Shown here: in pieces, positions 26,913 through 34,740 of the stretch
Layout: each line of letters begins with the position of its first letter
Numbering within the stretch: position 1 is the first letter of the stretch
Origin: Oscillospiraceae bacterium
Lineage (GTDB): Bacteria > Bacillota > Clostridia > Oscillospirales > Acutalibacteraceae
NCBI GenBank assembly: GCA_022483045.1
Contig: JAKVOA010000001.1
Coordinates: 1,716,501 to 1,780,500, forward strand
Reading direction: 5' to 3'
Length of the DNA stretch: 64,000 nt
Translations under genes and position numbers: made by a program
The notes under the pieces: generated by a model
Databases searched by the model: none
Seen by the model: the letters and a program-made list of their open reading frames with translations, nothing else
What the model was told of the DNA's origin: nothing

Positions 26913-27574
26913 TCTTCCAGCTTTCCATTTTGTCTTGGGATTTTACGGATACCTTGAAAATTGAGCTGTTTAGCAATCCCACCATAACCGATTTCGGATG
27001 AAGTGAACATATCAAAAATTTTGCGTATAGCAACGGCTTCATCTTCTTCAATAATAAGCTTGCTATCTTTCAGCGAATATCCATAAGGGGCAAGACCGCC
27101 ATTCTACCCACCTTATCTTGCTTTTTCTCTGCGCCCGTTCATGGTCTGCTCTATAACATTTTCTCTTTCAATCTCTGCTACAGCAGATAAAACTGAAATA
27201 AGCAGCTTACTACTTGTCTGCGAAGAATCAATACCTTCTTCGATACAGAGCAAATTTACGCCATAAGATTGAATTAGCTCAAGAGGATTTAGGATGTCAG
27301 CTGCATTTCTACCAAAGCGCAACAGCTTATAGACAAGCACATATTCAATTTCCAGCCCGTTTTCTATATCCCGTAGCATCTTTTGGAATGCCGGACGACC
27401 CTCAATTGATTTACCGGATTTGCCGGCATCCTCATAAATATCCACTATTACCATTTCTTCTCGATCAGCAAAACGAGATAACACATTTCGCTGTCCCTCA
27501 AGACTGTATCCATCGACCTGCATCTCTGTACTTACACGAGGATACAGAACACATCGTTTTCCATAACGGTTCAT
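26913..27574 (-). pseudogene. Large serine recombinase, N-terminal part, broken
   Basis: The catalytic domain is intact: YPRVSTEMQVDGYSLEGQR with the nucleophile Ser, DAGKSGKSIEGRPAF, and KLLRFGRNAADI. After NGRREKAR there is an in-frame TAA (27113) and, two codons on, TAG (27104) where the family has Gln and Trp (KARQGGWNGG). The same frame then resumes as NGGLAPYGYSL and runs on to GIRKIPRQNGK before meeting the DUF262 relic. The C-terminal DNA-binding half is lost. ATG 27574 has GGAGG ahead. It was probably the integrase of an element here. Confidence 0.85.
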
Positions 27575-27625
27575 TATCATACCTCCAATTTGTATTCTGG
27601 AAAATACCGATATGTAAAAGCTGCA

Positions 27626-27799
27626 TTACGCAGCTCCTTCAAGCTCAGCCAGCACATCATCACCATATTTTGCAACGATAACTGCCAGAGAGTTGATAGA
27701 GGCTTCAAATTTCTGCGAAGCGTGCAACCTATCTTCACGCAACGCTTTACTATACGAAACCGATAATTTCCGATTATCAGCCATACCGGTATTTTCCAT
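27626..27799 (-). CDS. 57-residue small protein between toxin and recombinase
   Basis: A short gene with a good GGAGGTGG site and ATG at 27799. The protein runs MENTGMADNRKLSVSYSKAL, then ALREDRLHASQKFEASINSL and ends in AKYGDDVLAELEGAA; it is charged and helical. No family is named with confidence. It lies between the PemK/MazF-like gene and the serine recombinase. An antitoxin or recombination-accessory role is possible but untested. Confidence 0.6.
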   Translation of the reverse strand: MENTGMADNRKLSVSYSKALREDRLHASQKFEASINSLAVIVAKYGDDVLAELEGAA

Positions 27800-27858
27800 G
27801 TAGAACCACCTCCGTAATTCTCAACCTCATTATAGTAGAACCCTGATATAAAATTAAA

Positions 27859-27882
27859 GATGTCGCTATGTACTGCGACATC
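27859..27882. terminator. Terminator after PemK/MazF gene
   Basis: GATGTCGC-tatgtact-GCGACATC, an 8-bp stem, followed by T-rich sequence on both strands. It lies 20 bases past the toxin gene stop. Confidence 0.65.
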
Positions 27883-27903
27883 CTTGCTTTTTTGAAACTG
27901 ATA

Positions 27904-28290
27904 TTAAATTGTTTCTGACTTTGTTTTGCCAACGCCGAGCGACAAACTGATATAAAGTGCCTTATCAACCCCAATCTGCTCTTTATTGGAAAGCCTACCT
28001 AAATACCTCTGCACACGCTGCTTATCAATCGTAAAGAGCTGTTCCAGTTGCACAACAGATGCTTTTGTAAATGCACTGTTTTTCTTTATCAGAAAGTGTG
28101 TCGGCTGGCTCAACTTCTTATCAGCACGAGATGTGACCGTGCCTACAATCAAGGTCGGCGCGTGGTAATTGCCCCGATTGTTTTGAATGACTACAACCGG
28201 GCGAATGCCGCCCTGCTCAGAACCGAGGTACTGTGTCAGGTCGGCATAATAAATATCGTCTCTGCGATATACCCAATTTTCTCTTATCAT
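27904..28290 (-). CDS. PemK/MazF family toxin-like protein
   Basis: 128 residues from ATG 28290 behind AAAGGAGGA. The fold markers are GDIYYADLTQYLGSEQGG-like opening (here DDIYYADLTQYLGSEQGGIR), PVVVIQNN, and TLIVGTVTSR, typical of MazF/PemK endoribonucleases, including the loop Gly and Arg. No MazE-type antitoxin precedes it. Mobile elements of Clostridia often carry such a solitary gene near the recombinase. It may cut mRNA or have lost toxicity. Confidence 0.8.
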   Translation of the reverse strand: MIRENWVYRRDDIYYADLTQYLGSEQGGIRPVVVIQNNRGNYHAPTLIVGTVTSRADKKLSQPTHFLIKKNSAFTKASVVQLEQLFTIDKQRVQRYLGRLSNKEQIGVDKALYISLSLGVGKTKSETI

Positions 28291-28823
28291 TGCGGTTCCT
28301 CCTTTCATTGGGTATGTACCAAAGAGCAGCACGATGGCTGCCCTTTCTTAAAATATGTGAGTTTCAAATTTGTCCTCGACACCCCTGAAACAAGGAAGCT
28401 GTTGTCAGCTCCATAGGGAAATCATCAGGCGGCCAACAGCGAACCGGCTCCACAGGTGTTCAACCTCCCCATCTTCTTTGTGATCGGGCCGCGAATTACG
28501 GAAGTATCATTATTCCTGTCATGTGTTATCGCCATATCGGTTGCTGCCCGATATTTACAAGCCGGTCTTTCTCGCTCCAACAGCCAAAAATCGTTATCAA
28601 CATACAAGGAAACAAATTGCATGATTTTGTGCTGCCATCATGGCGTACCGCTGATGTGGCTGCTGCATTCGCATCCATGACAGTAATGTACCTGATGAAT
28701 GATATGTAATTTTCAAGGTGCCGTCAGCTTATATATTTCCTTTCGCTGTAAGTAAAGTTTATCGTGGATAGCCATGTTTTTTTAGCGCATAGCTTTCCCG
28801 GTAACCGCCCATCTAAAGGGCGG
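28291..28823. other. No convincing gene
   Basis: Short frames on both strands lack ribosome sites and recognisable content. Near 28802-28825 AACCGCCC-atctaaa-GGGCGGTT forms an 8-bp stem just past the Xre gene stop, without a T run. The rest may be decayed element DNA. Confidence 0.4.
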
Positions 28824-29111
28824 TTAATATTCATTCACACAGGTGTTGAGTATGTTAATTGCAGCGTTAATCCGCTTGCGCATGATTTCCTCCGAAAGTG
28901 TTTTTCCAAGAACCAGATAATCCAAGGAAACATCAAAACACTCTGCAATCTCAACAAGCAGGTCGATAGAGCCGCCACTCACGCCGGACTCTACTTTTCT
29001 TAAATGGCTGTCACTGATATTCAAATGCTGGCTGAACTGCTCCTGCGTCAAGCCGTGGGCGGTACGGAGCTTCTTAATTCTTGCTCCGCTGGATTTAGGG
29101 TCAAAATACAT
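28824..29111 (-). CDS. Xre family helix-turn-helix protein
   Basis: 95 residues. The HTH spans about 11-65: IKKLRTAHGLTQEQFSQHLN then ISDSHLRKVESG, the usual Cro/C1 pattern. ATG 29111 has GGAGGAAA ahead. It probably regulates element genes; the divergent Xre gene at 29587 may be a counterpart. Confidence 0.85.
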   Translation of the reverse strand: MYFDPKSSGARIKKLRTAHGLTQEQFSQHLNISDSHLRKVESGVSGGSIDLLVEIAECFDVSLDYLVLGKTLSEEIMRKRINAAINILNTCVNEY

Positions 29112-29586
29112 AGTCTGTTTCCTCCAATTTTTTGAAATTTGAATGGGCGAATTTCAAACCCGGTCGGAGGGGACCGGCAATGGAATGGTCTGCCTAAAAG
29201 AGCGCAAAAAAGCGCACCAGAACTCTTAATAGAGCTACTGGTGCGCCAATAGAAACCGATATGATATTTCTTGTTCAGATACCCCGATAATGCCGATTGT
29301 GCGGTAGAATAAGTTTGTGCAGTTGCTGCAATTTTTTTAATTGTTTACCGATGCGTGGCTTTTCTACCGCCAGCAACTTTATAAAAAGAAAGACCAAAGC
29401 TACCTCCAGAACGGCAACCTTGGTCGAAGCATGACAAACCGCCCTGATGAGTTACCGTTTTTTTAACTCATCAGAGTGGTTTCTTATATTATGAGATAAT
29501 CGGCATAATCGTACTGATTTAGAAGACCGATAAGGTCATACCACGAAGCAAATCGGAACGATAGAATAAGGTTGAGGTGAACAATT
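29112..29586. other. Noncoding region between divergent Xre genes, with hairpins
   Basis: Contains two marked structures. GCGCACCAG (29212-29220) pairs with CTGGTGCGC (29238-29246), and read leftward it is followed by T6, a good terminator with no gene feeding it. CTGATGAGTTA near 29430-29450 pairs with TAACTCATCAG near 29465-29478. A small RNA read leftward could end at 29210. The promoter of the right-hand Xre gene lies near 29500-29580. Confidence 0.45.
29212..29246 (-). terminator. Leftward terminator without an obvious gene
   Basis: A 9-bp perfect stem with inner AACTC/GAGCT-type pairing, followed on the minus strand by TTTTTT. It implies a leftward transcript arising between 29246 and the next gene, where I see no coding sequence. 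Confidence 0.55.
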
Positions 29587-29943
29587 ATGCCGAATAGTGA
29601 TTTGAAATACTTGGGTCAACAGCTGCGCGCTGCAAGGAATGAGGCCAAACTCACGCAGGAGCAGCTCTCTGATCTTAGCCATGTGTCCATCAAGCATATT
29701 GCAGGGATTGAAAAGGGACAGAAAAATCCGTCCTTTGAAATACTGCTTGCACTCTCCAAAGTGTTGAAGCTGTCTTTAGATGGGCTGGTAGTATCCAATA
29801 TGTCTGAGGAAGAAAAGGCCTGCAAGCAACTTGCAGTCAGCTATATGTCCTGTCCTCCTGCAGCACGGGATGCACTGTTAAAGTCCACGCAGGCACTTGC
29901 AAATGAGTTGAGTACGCCGGTTAAACACATGGAAACGAAATAA
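29587..29943 (+). CDS. Xre family helix-turn-helix protein
   Basis: 118 residues. The HTH (about 8-62) reads LRAARNEAKLTQEQLSDLSH then VSIKHIAGIEKGQKNPSFE, a C1-repressor type motif. The C-terminal 50 residues are helical. ATG has GAGGTG ahead, and a clean terminator follows. It is the first rightward gene of this zone and probably controls the neighbouring element genes. Confidence 0.85.
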   Translation: MPNSDLKYLGQQLRAARNEAKLTQEQLSDLSHVSIKHIAGIEKGQKNPSFEILLALSKVLKLSLDGLVVSNMSEEEKACKQLAVSYMSCPPAARDALLKSTQALANELSTPVKHMETK

Positions 29944-29982
29944 GCCAGTGGGTGAGGAGAAGTCCTTACCCACTGGTTTTTT
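29944..29982 (+). terminator. Terminator after Xre gene
   Basis: CCAGTGGGT-gaggagaagtcctt-ACCCACTGG then TTTTTT: a 9-bp stem with a T run, directly after the stop. Confidence 0.85.
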
Positions 29983-30108
29983 GCTACACAAAATAAAAAC
30001 AGCACTGCATCATTCCCAACTCGATAGGTATGATTATACAGTGCTGTTTTGAGATAACACGGAGTAAATTTAGAGATTTTGCAGAGATTTCAGCAATGGG
30101 ATTTATTG

Positions 30109-30798
30109 TCACTCATTGCCGCATCTGATGCGGTATCCAATCCCATGCACGGACTTTATCAGCTCTGGGTCACCCAGCTTACGCCGGAGCTGCTTTATCT
30201 GAAAGAAAATGGTGGACTTGTCCTCCATATAGATGTCATTCCAGACTGTTTCATAAATTTGCTCGTATGTAAGCACCCGGTTTCGGTGCTTCAGAAGATA
30301 GTACAACACATCAAATTCTTTCTTGGAAAGAGCAACCTCCTCGCCCTCCACCAGAACGGTGCGGCGAGCAATGTCCAGCAATAGTTTATCATAGCTTACA
30401 ACAGCATATCCACGCTCCGCAATGTAGTTTAGCTCCGTGTACCGCCGAAGAAGCGCCTGCGCTTTGGCAAGGCATTCATTCAGTTCATACGGTTTCGCAA
30501 GAAAATCATCTGCACCATGATTGAGCGCTTCCACTCGTTCTTGTGTGCTGGCACTTTCTGAAAGGATCAGGATTGGCATAGGCTGTAAATCCCGCATAGC
30601 CGCAATCACTTCACGCCTGGATTGTTCCGAGAGAGCCACATCCATGACAATCAAGCTGTAATTATTCATCCGCATACGAAACAAGCCTTCCTCTGCAGTG
30701 TAAACATGGCTCACGCTAATGACTTCATTTTCAAAAGCATCCCTGATGTGTTCAAACACTTCCTCGTCCCGGTCAATGACCAATATTTCTTTTTTCAT
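30109..30798 (-). CDS. OmpR/PhoB-type response regulator, orphan
   Basis: 229 residues from ATG 30798 behind AAAGGAGG. The receiver domain has the acidic pair near VIDRDEE, the phosphoacceptor Asp in LIVMDVAL, and the Lys in LAKPYELNE. The winged-helix effector ends with SKKEFDVLYYLLKH and VHGIGYRIR. It binds DNA when phosphorylated. No histidine kinase is encoded nearby, so the partner is elsewhere or it works without one. It lies just past the MATE gene on the same strand. Confidence 0.88.
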   Translation of the reverse strand: MKKEILVIDRDEEVFEHIRDAFENEVISVSHVYTAEEGLFRMRMNNYSLIVMDVALSEQSRREVIAAMRDLQPMPILILSESASTQERVEALNHGADDFLAKPYELNECLAKAQALLRRYTELNYIAERGYAVVSYDKLLLDIARRTVLVEGEEVALSKKEFDVLYYLLKHRNRVLTYEQIYETVWNDIYMEDKSTIFFQIKQLRRKLGDPELIKSVHGIGYRIRCGNE

Positions 30799-30963
30799 TA
30801 TGCTCCTCCTTTCAGATAAGGACGGCATTTTTCTGTCGCACTTAAATTTACTATTTGATGCATATAACTTTTAATTTGTATGATACCTCAGTCTTACTTA
30901 AATAGGCCTATTCTTGAAGAGAATCAAATATATTCTGCCGTATCATCTATTTGCTTCTATCAA

Positions 30964-32307
30964 TCACTTTATTGAACGATAGTATTTATAAAACATTGGT
31001 GCTGTTGTACAAACCGCAATAGTATCTGCAATCGGCTCTGCGAGATATACGCCCATGACTTGATTTTGGATTACAAGAGGCATCACAAAAATTAAGGGGA
31101 TCAACAAAATGATTTTTCTCCAAATAGTTAGAAAAATTGCAGTAGGCGCTTGATCCAATGCTACAAAGCTATACTGACAAGCAACTTGAATTCCATAAAT
31201 CAGTAGCATAGACAAATAAACTCGCATACTCCACCCTGAATATAAGATAAGCTGTGTATCACTTGTAAAAATACCTGCAACTGTTTTCGGCATAGTCATG
31301 CATACAATCCAAATAATAAACGAACCTGTCACGCATGATATTAAAAGCATACGGAATATTTGTTTTACTCTTTTTAAGTTTCCAGCTCCAAGATTATAAC
31401 TTAATAGCGGCTGAGCCCCCTGCACTAACCCCGGCAGGAGAAGCATGACAAATTGCATGACGCTGTTCAAAATACTCATTGAAGCAACCGCCATATCTCC
31501 GCCATATTTTTGAAGCGAAGTATTAAAGCTGATTGCTACCAAATTTTCGGTTAGCTGCATAAGCGCTGGTGAAGCACCAAGTAAAATACAAGGCAGAAGA
31601 ATATTCTTGCGAAATCGTATCATACTCCACTCTAACTGAAGTGTACTTTTTTTCCCTCGCAAATACCTCACCACGAAAAATGTTGATACCGCCTGCGAAA
31701 TAACAGTTGCCAAGGCAGCTCCGCATACTCCCATCTGAAATATGTTTATCAAAATAGCATCTAAAACGATATTCGTTATTGCGCCAATTGCTACGTTTTT
31801 CATGCTTACAAAAGTTTTCCCTTGTGCGGTAATAAATGCATTTAATCCCAGCGTAAGTTGAGTAAATACTGTGCCAAGGCAATAGATGTTCATGTAATCC
31901 GTAGCATAGCCGATTGTGTCACTACTTGCACCAAACAGCAATAAAATAGGTTTTCCAAAGGCCAGCATAATTATCGTGATTAATACTGAAATCCAAATCA
32001 GCATCCATGTGCAGCTTCCTAATACCTCCCTTGCTTGCTCTTTATCCCCTTTGCCAAGGAATATAGATGCCTTAGGTGCGCCGCCCATACTGACCAGTGC
32101 AGCAAAAGCAGAAATTGCTAAAATGACTGGTGTAGTTACTCCGACTCCTGCAAGAGCCTGTTTCCCTGCAACTGGAATATGCCCGATAAACATTTTGTCA
32201 ACGAGATTATATAAAATATTAATCAGCTGTGCCATGACTGCCGGAACAGCTGATTTTATAAAAGCTTTGTGGACTGGCATAGAGACCTGCAGATTTTCAT
32301 CCTCCAT
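30964..32307 (-). CDS. MATE family efflux transporter
   Basis: 447 residues with twelve predicted helices in two repeats. The family stretch ILYNLVDKMFIGHIPVAG is in helix 1-2, and GLVQGAQPLLSYNLGAG starts the second half, as in MepA/NorM-like proteins. It should expel cationic drugs or dyes using a sodium or proton gradient. It lies 35 bases behind the GNAT gene and probably belongs to the same leftward operon. Confidence 0.9.
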   Translation of the reverse strand: MEDENLQVSMPVHKAFIKSAVPAVMAQLINILYNLVDKMFIGHIPVAGKQALAGVGVTTPVILAISAFAALVSMGGAPKASIFLGKGDKEQAREVLGSCTWMLIWISVLITIIMLAFGKPILLLFGASSDTIGYATDYMNIYCLGTVFTQLTLGLNAFITAQGKTFVSMKNVAIGAITNIVLDAILINIFQMGVCGAALATVISQAVSTFFVVRYLRGKKSTLQLEWSMIRFRKNILLPCILLGASPALMQLTENLVAISFNTSLQKYGGDMAVASMSILNSVMQFVMLLLPGLVQGAQPLLSYNLGAGNLKRVKQIFRMLLISCVTGSFIIWIVCMTMPKTVAGIFTSDTQLILYSGWSMRVYLSMLLIYGIQVACQYSFVALDQAPTAIFLTIWRKIILLIPLIFVMPLVIQNQVMGVYLAEPIADTIAVCTTAPMFYKYYRSIK

Positions 32308-32341
32308 TTTTATCCTTCCAAACTTCGATGTTATATACTTT

Positions 32342-32743
32342 TTATCTGTGGCAAATCTGCATTGCTACTCCATCTGCCATAATTTGAAAACCATGTTTTT
32401 GGTAGAACGATGCATTCTTGCTCTCTTCCGGCATGATTTCAATATAAAGATAGTTTTTATATTTTTCTTTAACCAGTTCTATCATCTTGCTTGCAATGCC
32501 ATGTCCATGATAATCCGGATTTACCAATACATAATGCATATATGCAACCATTTCTGTATCATCTAATAAGCGTACCAACCCCACCAGTCTATCTCCATCC
32601 CATGCGGTAATGACAGTAGATGAATTTATTAATGCTTTATAAAGCCTTTCGGGATATTGACCGGATACCCAACCTACAGACAAAAAGAGTTTTTCCGTCT
32701 GCTCCATTGTAAAAATTTTGTCCTCTGTATATTTGATTTCCAT
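32342..32743 (-). CDS. GNAT family N-acetyltransferase
   Basis: 133 residues. The acetyl-CoA binding motif is VNPDYHGHGIASKMIE (Q/RxxGxG/A-like), preceded by strand LVRLLDD and followed by FYQKHGF. The substrate is not evident. ATG 32743 lies 14 bases past the HxlR stop. It sits between a HxlR regulator and a MATE exporter, suggesting a modification and export cassette for small molecules. Confidence 0.85.
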   Translation of the reverse strand: MEIKYTEDKIFTMEQTEKLFLSVGWVSGQYPERLYKALINSSTVITAWDGDRLVGLVRLLDDTEMVAYMHYVLVNPDYHGHGIASKMIELVKEKYKNYLYIEIMPEESKNASFYQKHGFQIMADGVAMQICHR

Positions 32744-32757
32744 GAATATCACTCTTT

Positions 32758-33141
32758 CTATTTATAATCACATTTCTGGCAATGAGCCATCTTCATATCG
32801 GAATCTTCTTTATAAAAGATACCCGCCCAATGGCAAATGCTTTGCAAAATAGGAACAACGGTTTTTCCACGCTCAGTTAATGTATATTCAACTCGTGGAG
32901 GAATCTCGTCATATGATTTTCGATCCACAATTCCGTTTGCAATCAATTCCTTTAGCGTAGCTGCAAGCACAGCATCAGTAATATTTCCCATCTCTTTACG
33001 CACTTCGCTATAACGAAGTGTTCCTTTTGAGGCAAGCACACAGATAATACGGGAATTCCATCTCCCACCAAAAATATCCATTCCATATTCCAATGGACAA
33101 CGAATGTCTTTATCCAGTTTTCTTTGATACAAGTCGATCAT
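32758..33141 (-). CDS. HxlR family transcriptional regulator
   Basis: 127 residues. The DUF24/HxlR winged helix shows CPLEYGMDIFGGRWNSRIIC, then LRYSEVRKEM and PPRVEYTLTERG. A Cys at the conserved N-terminal position is present (residue 15), used in some relatives for redox or electrophile sensing. Two more Cys end the protein (CQKCDYK). Its start overlaps the LysE stop as ATGA. It likely controls this operon. Confidence 0.88.
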   Translation of the reverse strand: MIDLYQRKLDKDIRCPLEYGMDIFGGRWNSRIICVLASKGTLRYSEVRKEMGNITDAVLAATLKELIANGIVDRKSYDEIPPRVEYTLTERGKTVVPILQSICHWAGIFYKEDSDMKMAHCQKCDYK

Positions 33142-33725
33142 CCTTTCACGATACTGAATGCACAGTAAGCAAGGAATACTCCTAAAACAGCATTTATCAG
33201 CTTAAAGTGCTTTTCATAGATTGTTTGTAATTTAACTCCAAGAAAAGCCCATGTAAGACACGCAACACTTCCGATGCTCACAGCAAATATTCCGTATAAT
33301 GCCAGGTCAACTGATGTTTTGCTATTTGGAATAAAATAAACACTAAGTAGCGTAGAAATATAAAAATAGATTTTTACATTCACCAGTTGTAATAATAGCC
33401 CTTCCTTTAGTGTGGGATTTCCACTTTTACTGTTTTCAGCCGCTGTACTACGAACAATATGAATGGCGAGCCATATCATATATACTCCACCAACATATTT
33501 TAGAATCGACAATAAGGAAGCAAACTGATGGGCCAAGCAGTAAATTGCTATTGTACACATCGTTTGTACAAGAGCATACCCCAAACAAATCCCAAGAATC
33601 AGTTTTTGGCTTTTTTTCCAACCGTACTGACTTGTTGTGTTGATCGCAAGGATATTCCCCGGTCCCGGTGTAAAAGAACAGGTAATCATATATAAAAATA
33701 AAGGTATCAGTACAGATAGTGGCAT
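33138..33725 (-). CDS. LysE family exporter
   Basis: 195 residues, six predicted helices. The N-terminal family motif TCSFTPGPGNILAIN and the downstream GYALVQTMC region match LysE/RhtB amino-acid exporters. ATG 33725 has GGAG ahead. It is the first gene of a leftward run LysE, HxlR, GNAT, MATE. The substrate is unknown. Confidence 0.85.
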   Translation of the reverse strand: MPLSVLIPLFLYMITCSFTPGPGNILAINTTSQYGWKKSQKLILGICLGYALVQTMCTIAIYCLAHQFASLLSILKYVGGVYMIWLAIHIVRSTAAENSKSGNPTLKEGLLLQLVNVKIYFYISTLLSVYFIPNSKTSVDLALYGIFAVSIGSVACLTWAFLGVKLQTIYEKHFKLINAVLGVFLAYCAFSIVKG

Positions 33726-33798
33726 AGCTTTTCTCCATTTCAGTATAAGGGGACAACTTGTGATTGACAAGTTACTATTAAATTTATGAGTGTCAATT

Positions 33799-33990
33799 TT
33801 ATGAATCTATCAATGAAACTGCTTTACGGTGGCAGAGAACTGTGCAACGCCCGCAGCCAATGCACTTTTCCCAATCTACAGTGCTTTTCCAACCAACCAC
33901 TATTTTTATAGCCTGAACAGGGCAAACTTGCGTACAGGCTCCGCAGCCAACGCATTTTTGTTTATCTACAATCGCTTTTGCATTAGCCAA
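33799..33990 (-). CDS. Two-cluster 4Fe-4S ferredoxin-like protein
   Basis: 63 residues with two complete cluster motifs: CVGCGACTQVCP and CIGCGRCTVLCH. The start is TTG at 33990, with GGGAGG 7 bases ahead; the open frame upstream of it runs through a terminator and is not used. It should carry electrons in the cytoplasm. It follows the PNPOx-like gene on the same strand, separated by a hairpin. Confidence 0.85.
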   Translation of the reverse strand: MANAKAIVDKQKCVGCGACTQVCPVQAIKIVVGWKSTVDWEKCIGCGRCTVLCHRKAVSLIDS

Positions 33991-34015
33991 AATTCCACCT
34001 CCCAAATAAGAAAAA

Positions 34016-34050
34016 GCGAACACGGAGCTTTGACCACTCTGTGCCCGCTT
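34016..34050 (-). terminator. Hairpin between PNPOx-like and ferredoxin genes
   Basis: GCGGGCACAGAG-tggtcaaag-CTCCGTGTTCGC with G-U pairs, then TTTTTC on the minus strand. It lies just past the PNPOx-like stop and could reduce read-through to the ferredoxin gene. Confidence 0.6.
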
Positions 34051-34060
34051 TTCTTGACCA

Positions 34061-34456
34061 TTACAGAATTTTCTTGTTATCAGCACCTGGCGTTGTAACA
34101 ATAATCTTTTCTGGTGTAATGATCAATGCTCCCTTTGCTGTGGCTGCATTGTTAAACATCTTTTCCACCATAGCTTTGAACGTGTCAACCACAGCACCCT
34201 CAGTCACATATTTTGCAGTGCCTTTGATCTGGTAACCTTCCAAGTTCTGTGCATCATAAACGGAAATTGCAATTTTACCGTTGTTTGCTTTGATGTTTGC
34301 CAGAGTGGTTTCAAGAAATACGTCACCAACCAAGAGAGTACCATCCTCGGCTACATCCTTGAATGCGACCGGAACAACATTGGGCTCTCCATTTGCACAG
34401 GTTGCAAGATCCCACATACTGCTTTGCAGCAATTTTTTCACATTTTCATTCAACAT
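34061..34456 (-). CDS. Pyridoxamine 5'-phosphate oxidase-like flavoprotein
   Basis: 131 residues. The split-barrel pattern is visible: LATCANGEPNVVPVAFKD near the start, NGKIAISVYD and GYQIKGTAKYV in the centre. Such small proteins bind FMN and reduce or sense small molecules. Pairing with a ferredoxin gene suggests a redox partner. ATG has GGGAGG ahead. Confidence 0.8.
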   Translation of the reverse strand: MLNENVKKLLQSSMWDLATCANGEPNVVPVAFKDVAEDGTLLVGDVFLETTLANIKANNGKIAISVYDAQNLEGYQIKGTAKYVTEGAVVDTFKAMVEKMFNNAATAKGALIITPEKIIVTTPGADNKKIL

Positions 34457-34740
34457 AAAATAACCTCCCTAAGATAATTGTTTTGGGGCTTGTGCCTTAT
34501 GCAATATTATATTTAAGCAACGCATCTGGAACAAGATATTAGTTAGTTTATAAGTAGCTATTAAATTTAATAGTATTGGTTGTATTGACTCACATAAATT
34601 CGGATATGAATGTCCAAATTTATGTGACAACAAATACTGGCAAGCAATGCTTGTTGAGGGCAACGCCCCCAAGCCCCTTTGAACACAGAATTTCATTCTG
34701 TGGCTGCGCGTTCTGCGAACGCTTTTAGAACATGACCGGC
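34457..34740. other. Repeat-rich region past relaxase gene, possible transfer origin
   Basis: No gene. CACATAAATT (34591-34600) pairs with AATTTATGTG (34617-34626). CACAGAAT-ttc-ATTCTGTG follows near 34684-34702, and GCGTTC-tgc-GAACGC near 34708-34722. Between them lies GGGC-aac-GCCCCCAAGCCCC. Such stacked inverted repeats beside a relaxase gene are typical of oriT, but the nearest hairpins could simply terminate the relaxase transcript. Confidence 0.4.

Noticed and set aside
28425..28622. A 65-codon leftward open frame between toxin and Xre genes
   Set aside because: No ribosome site and no recognisable protein pattern.
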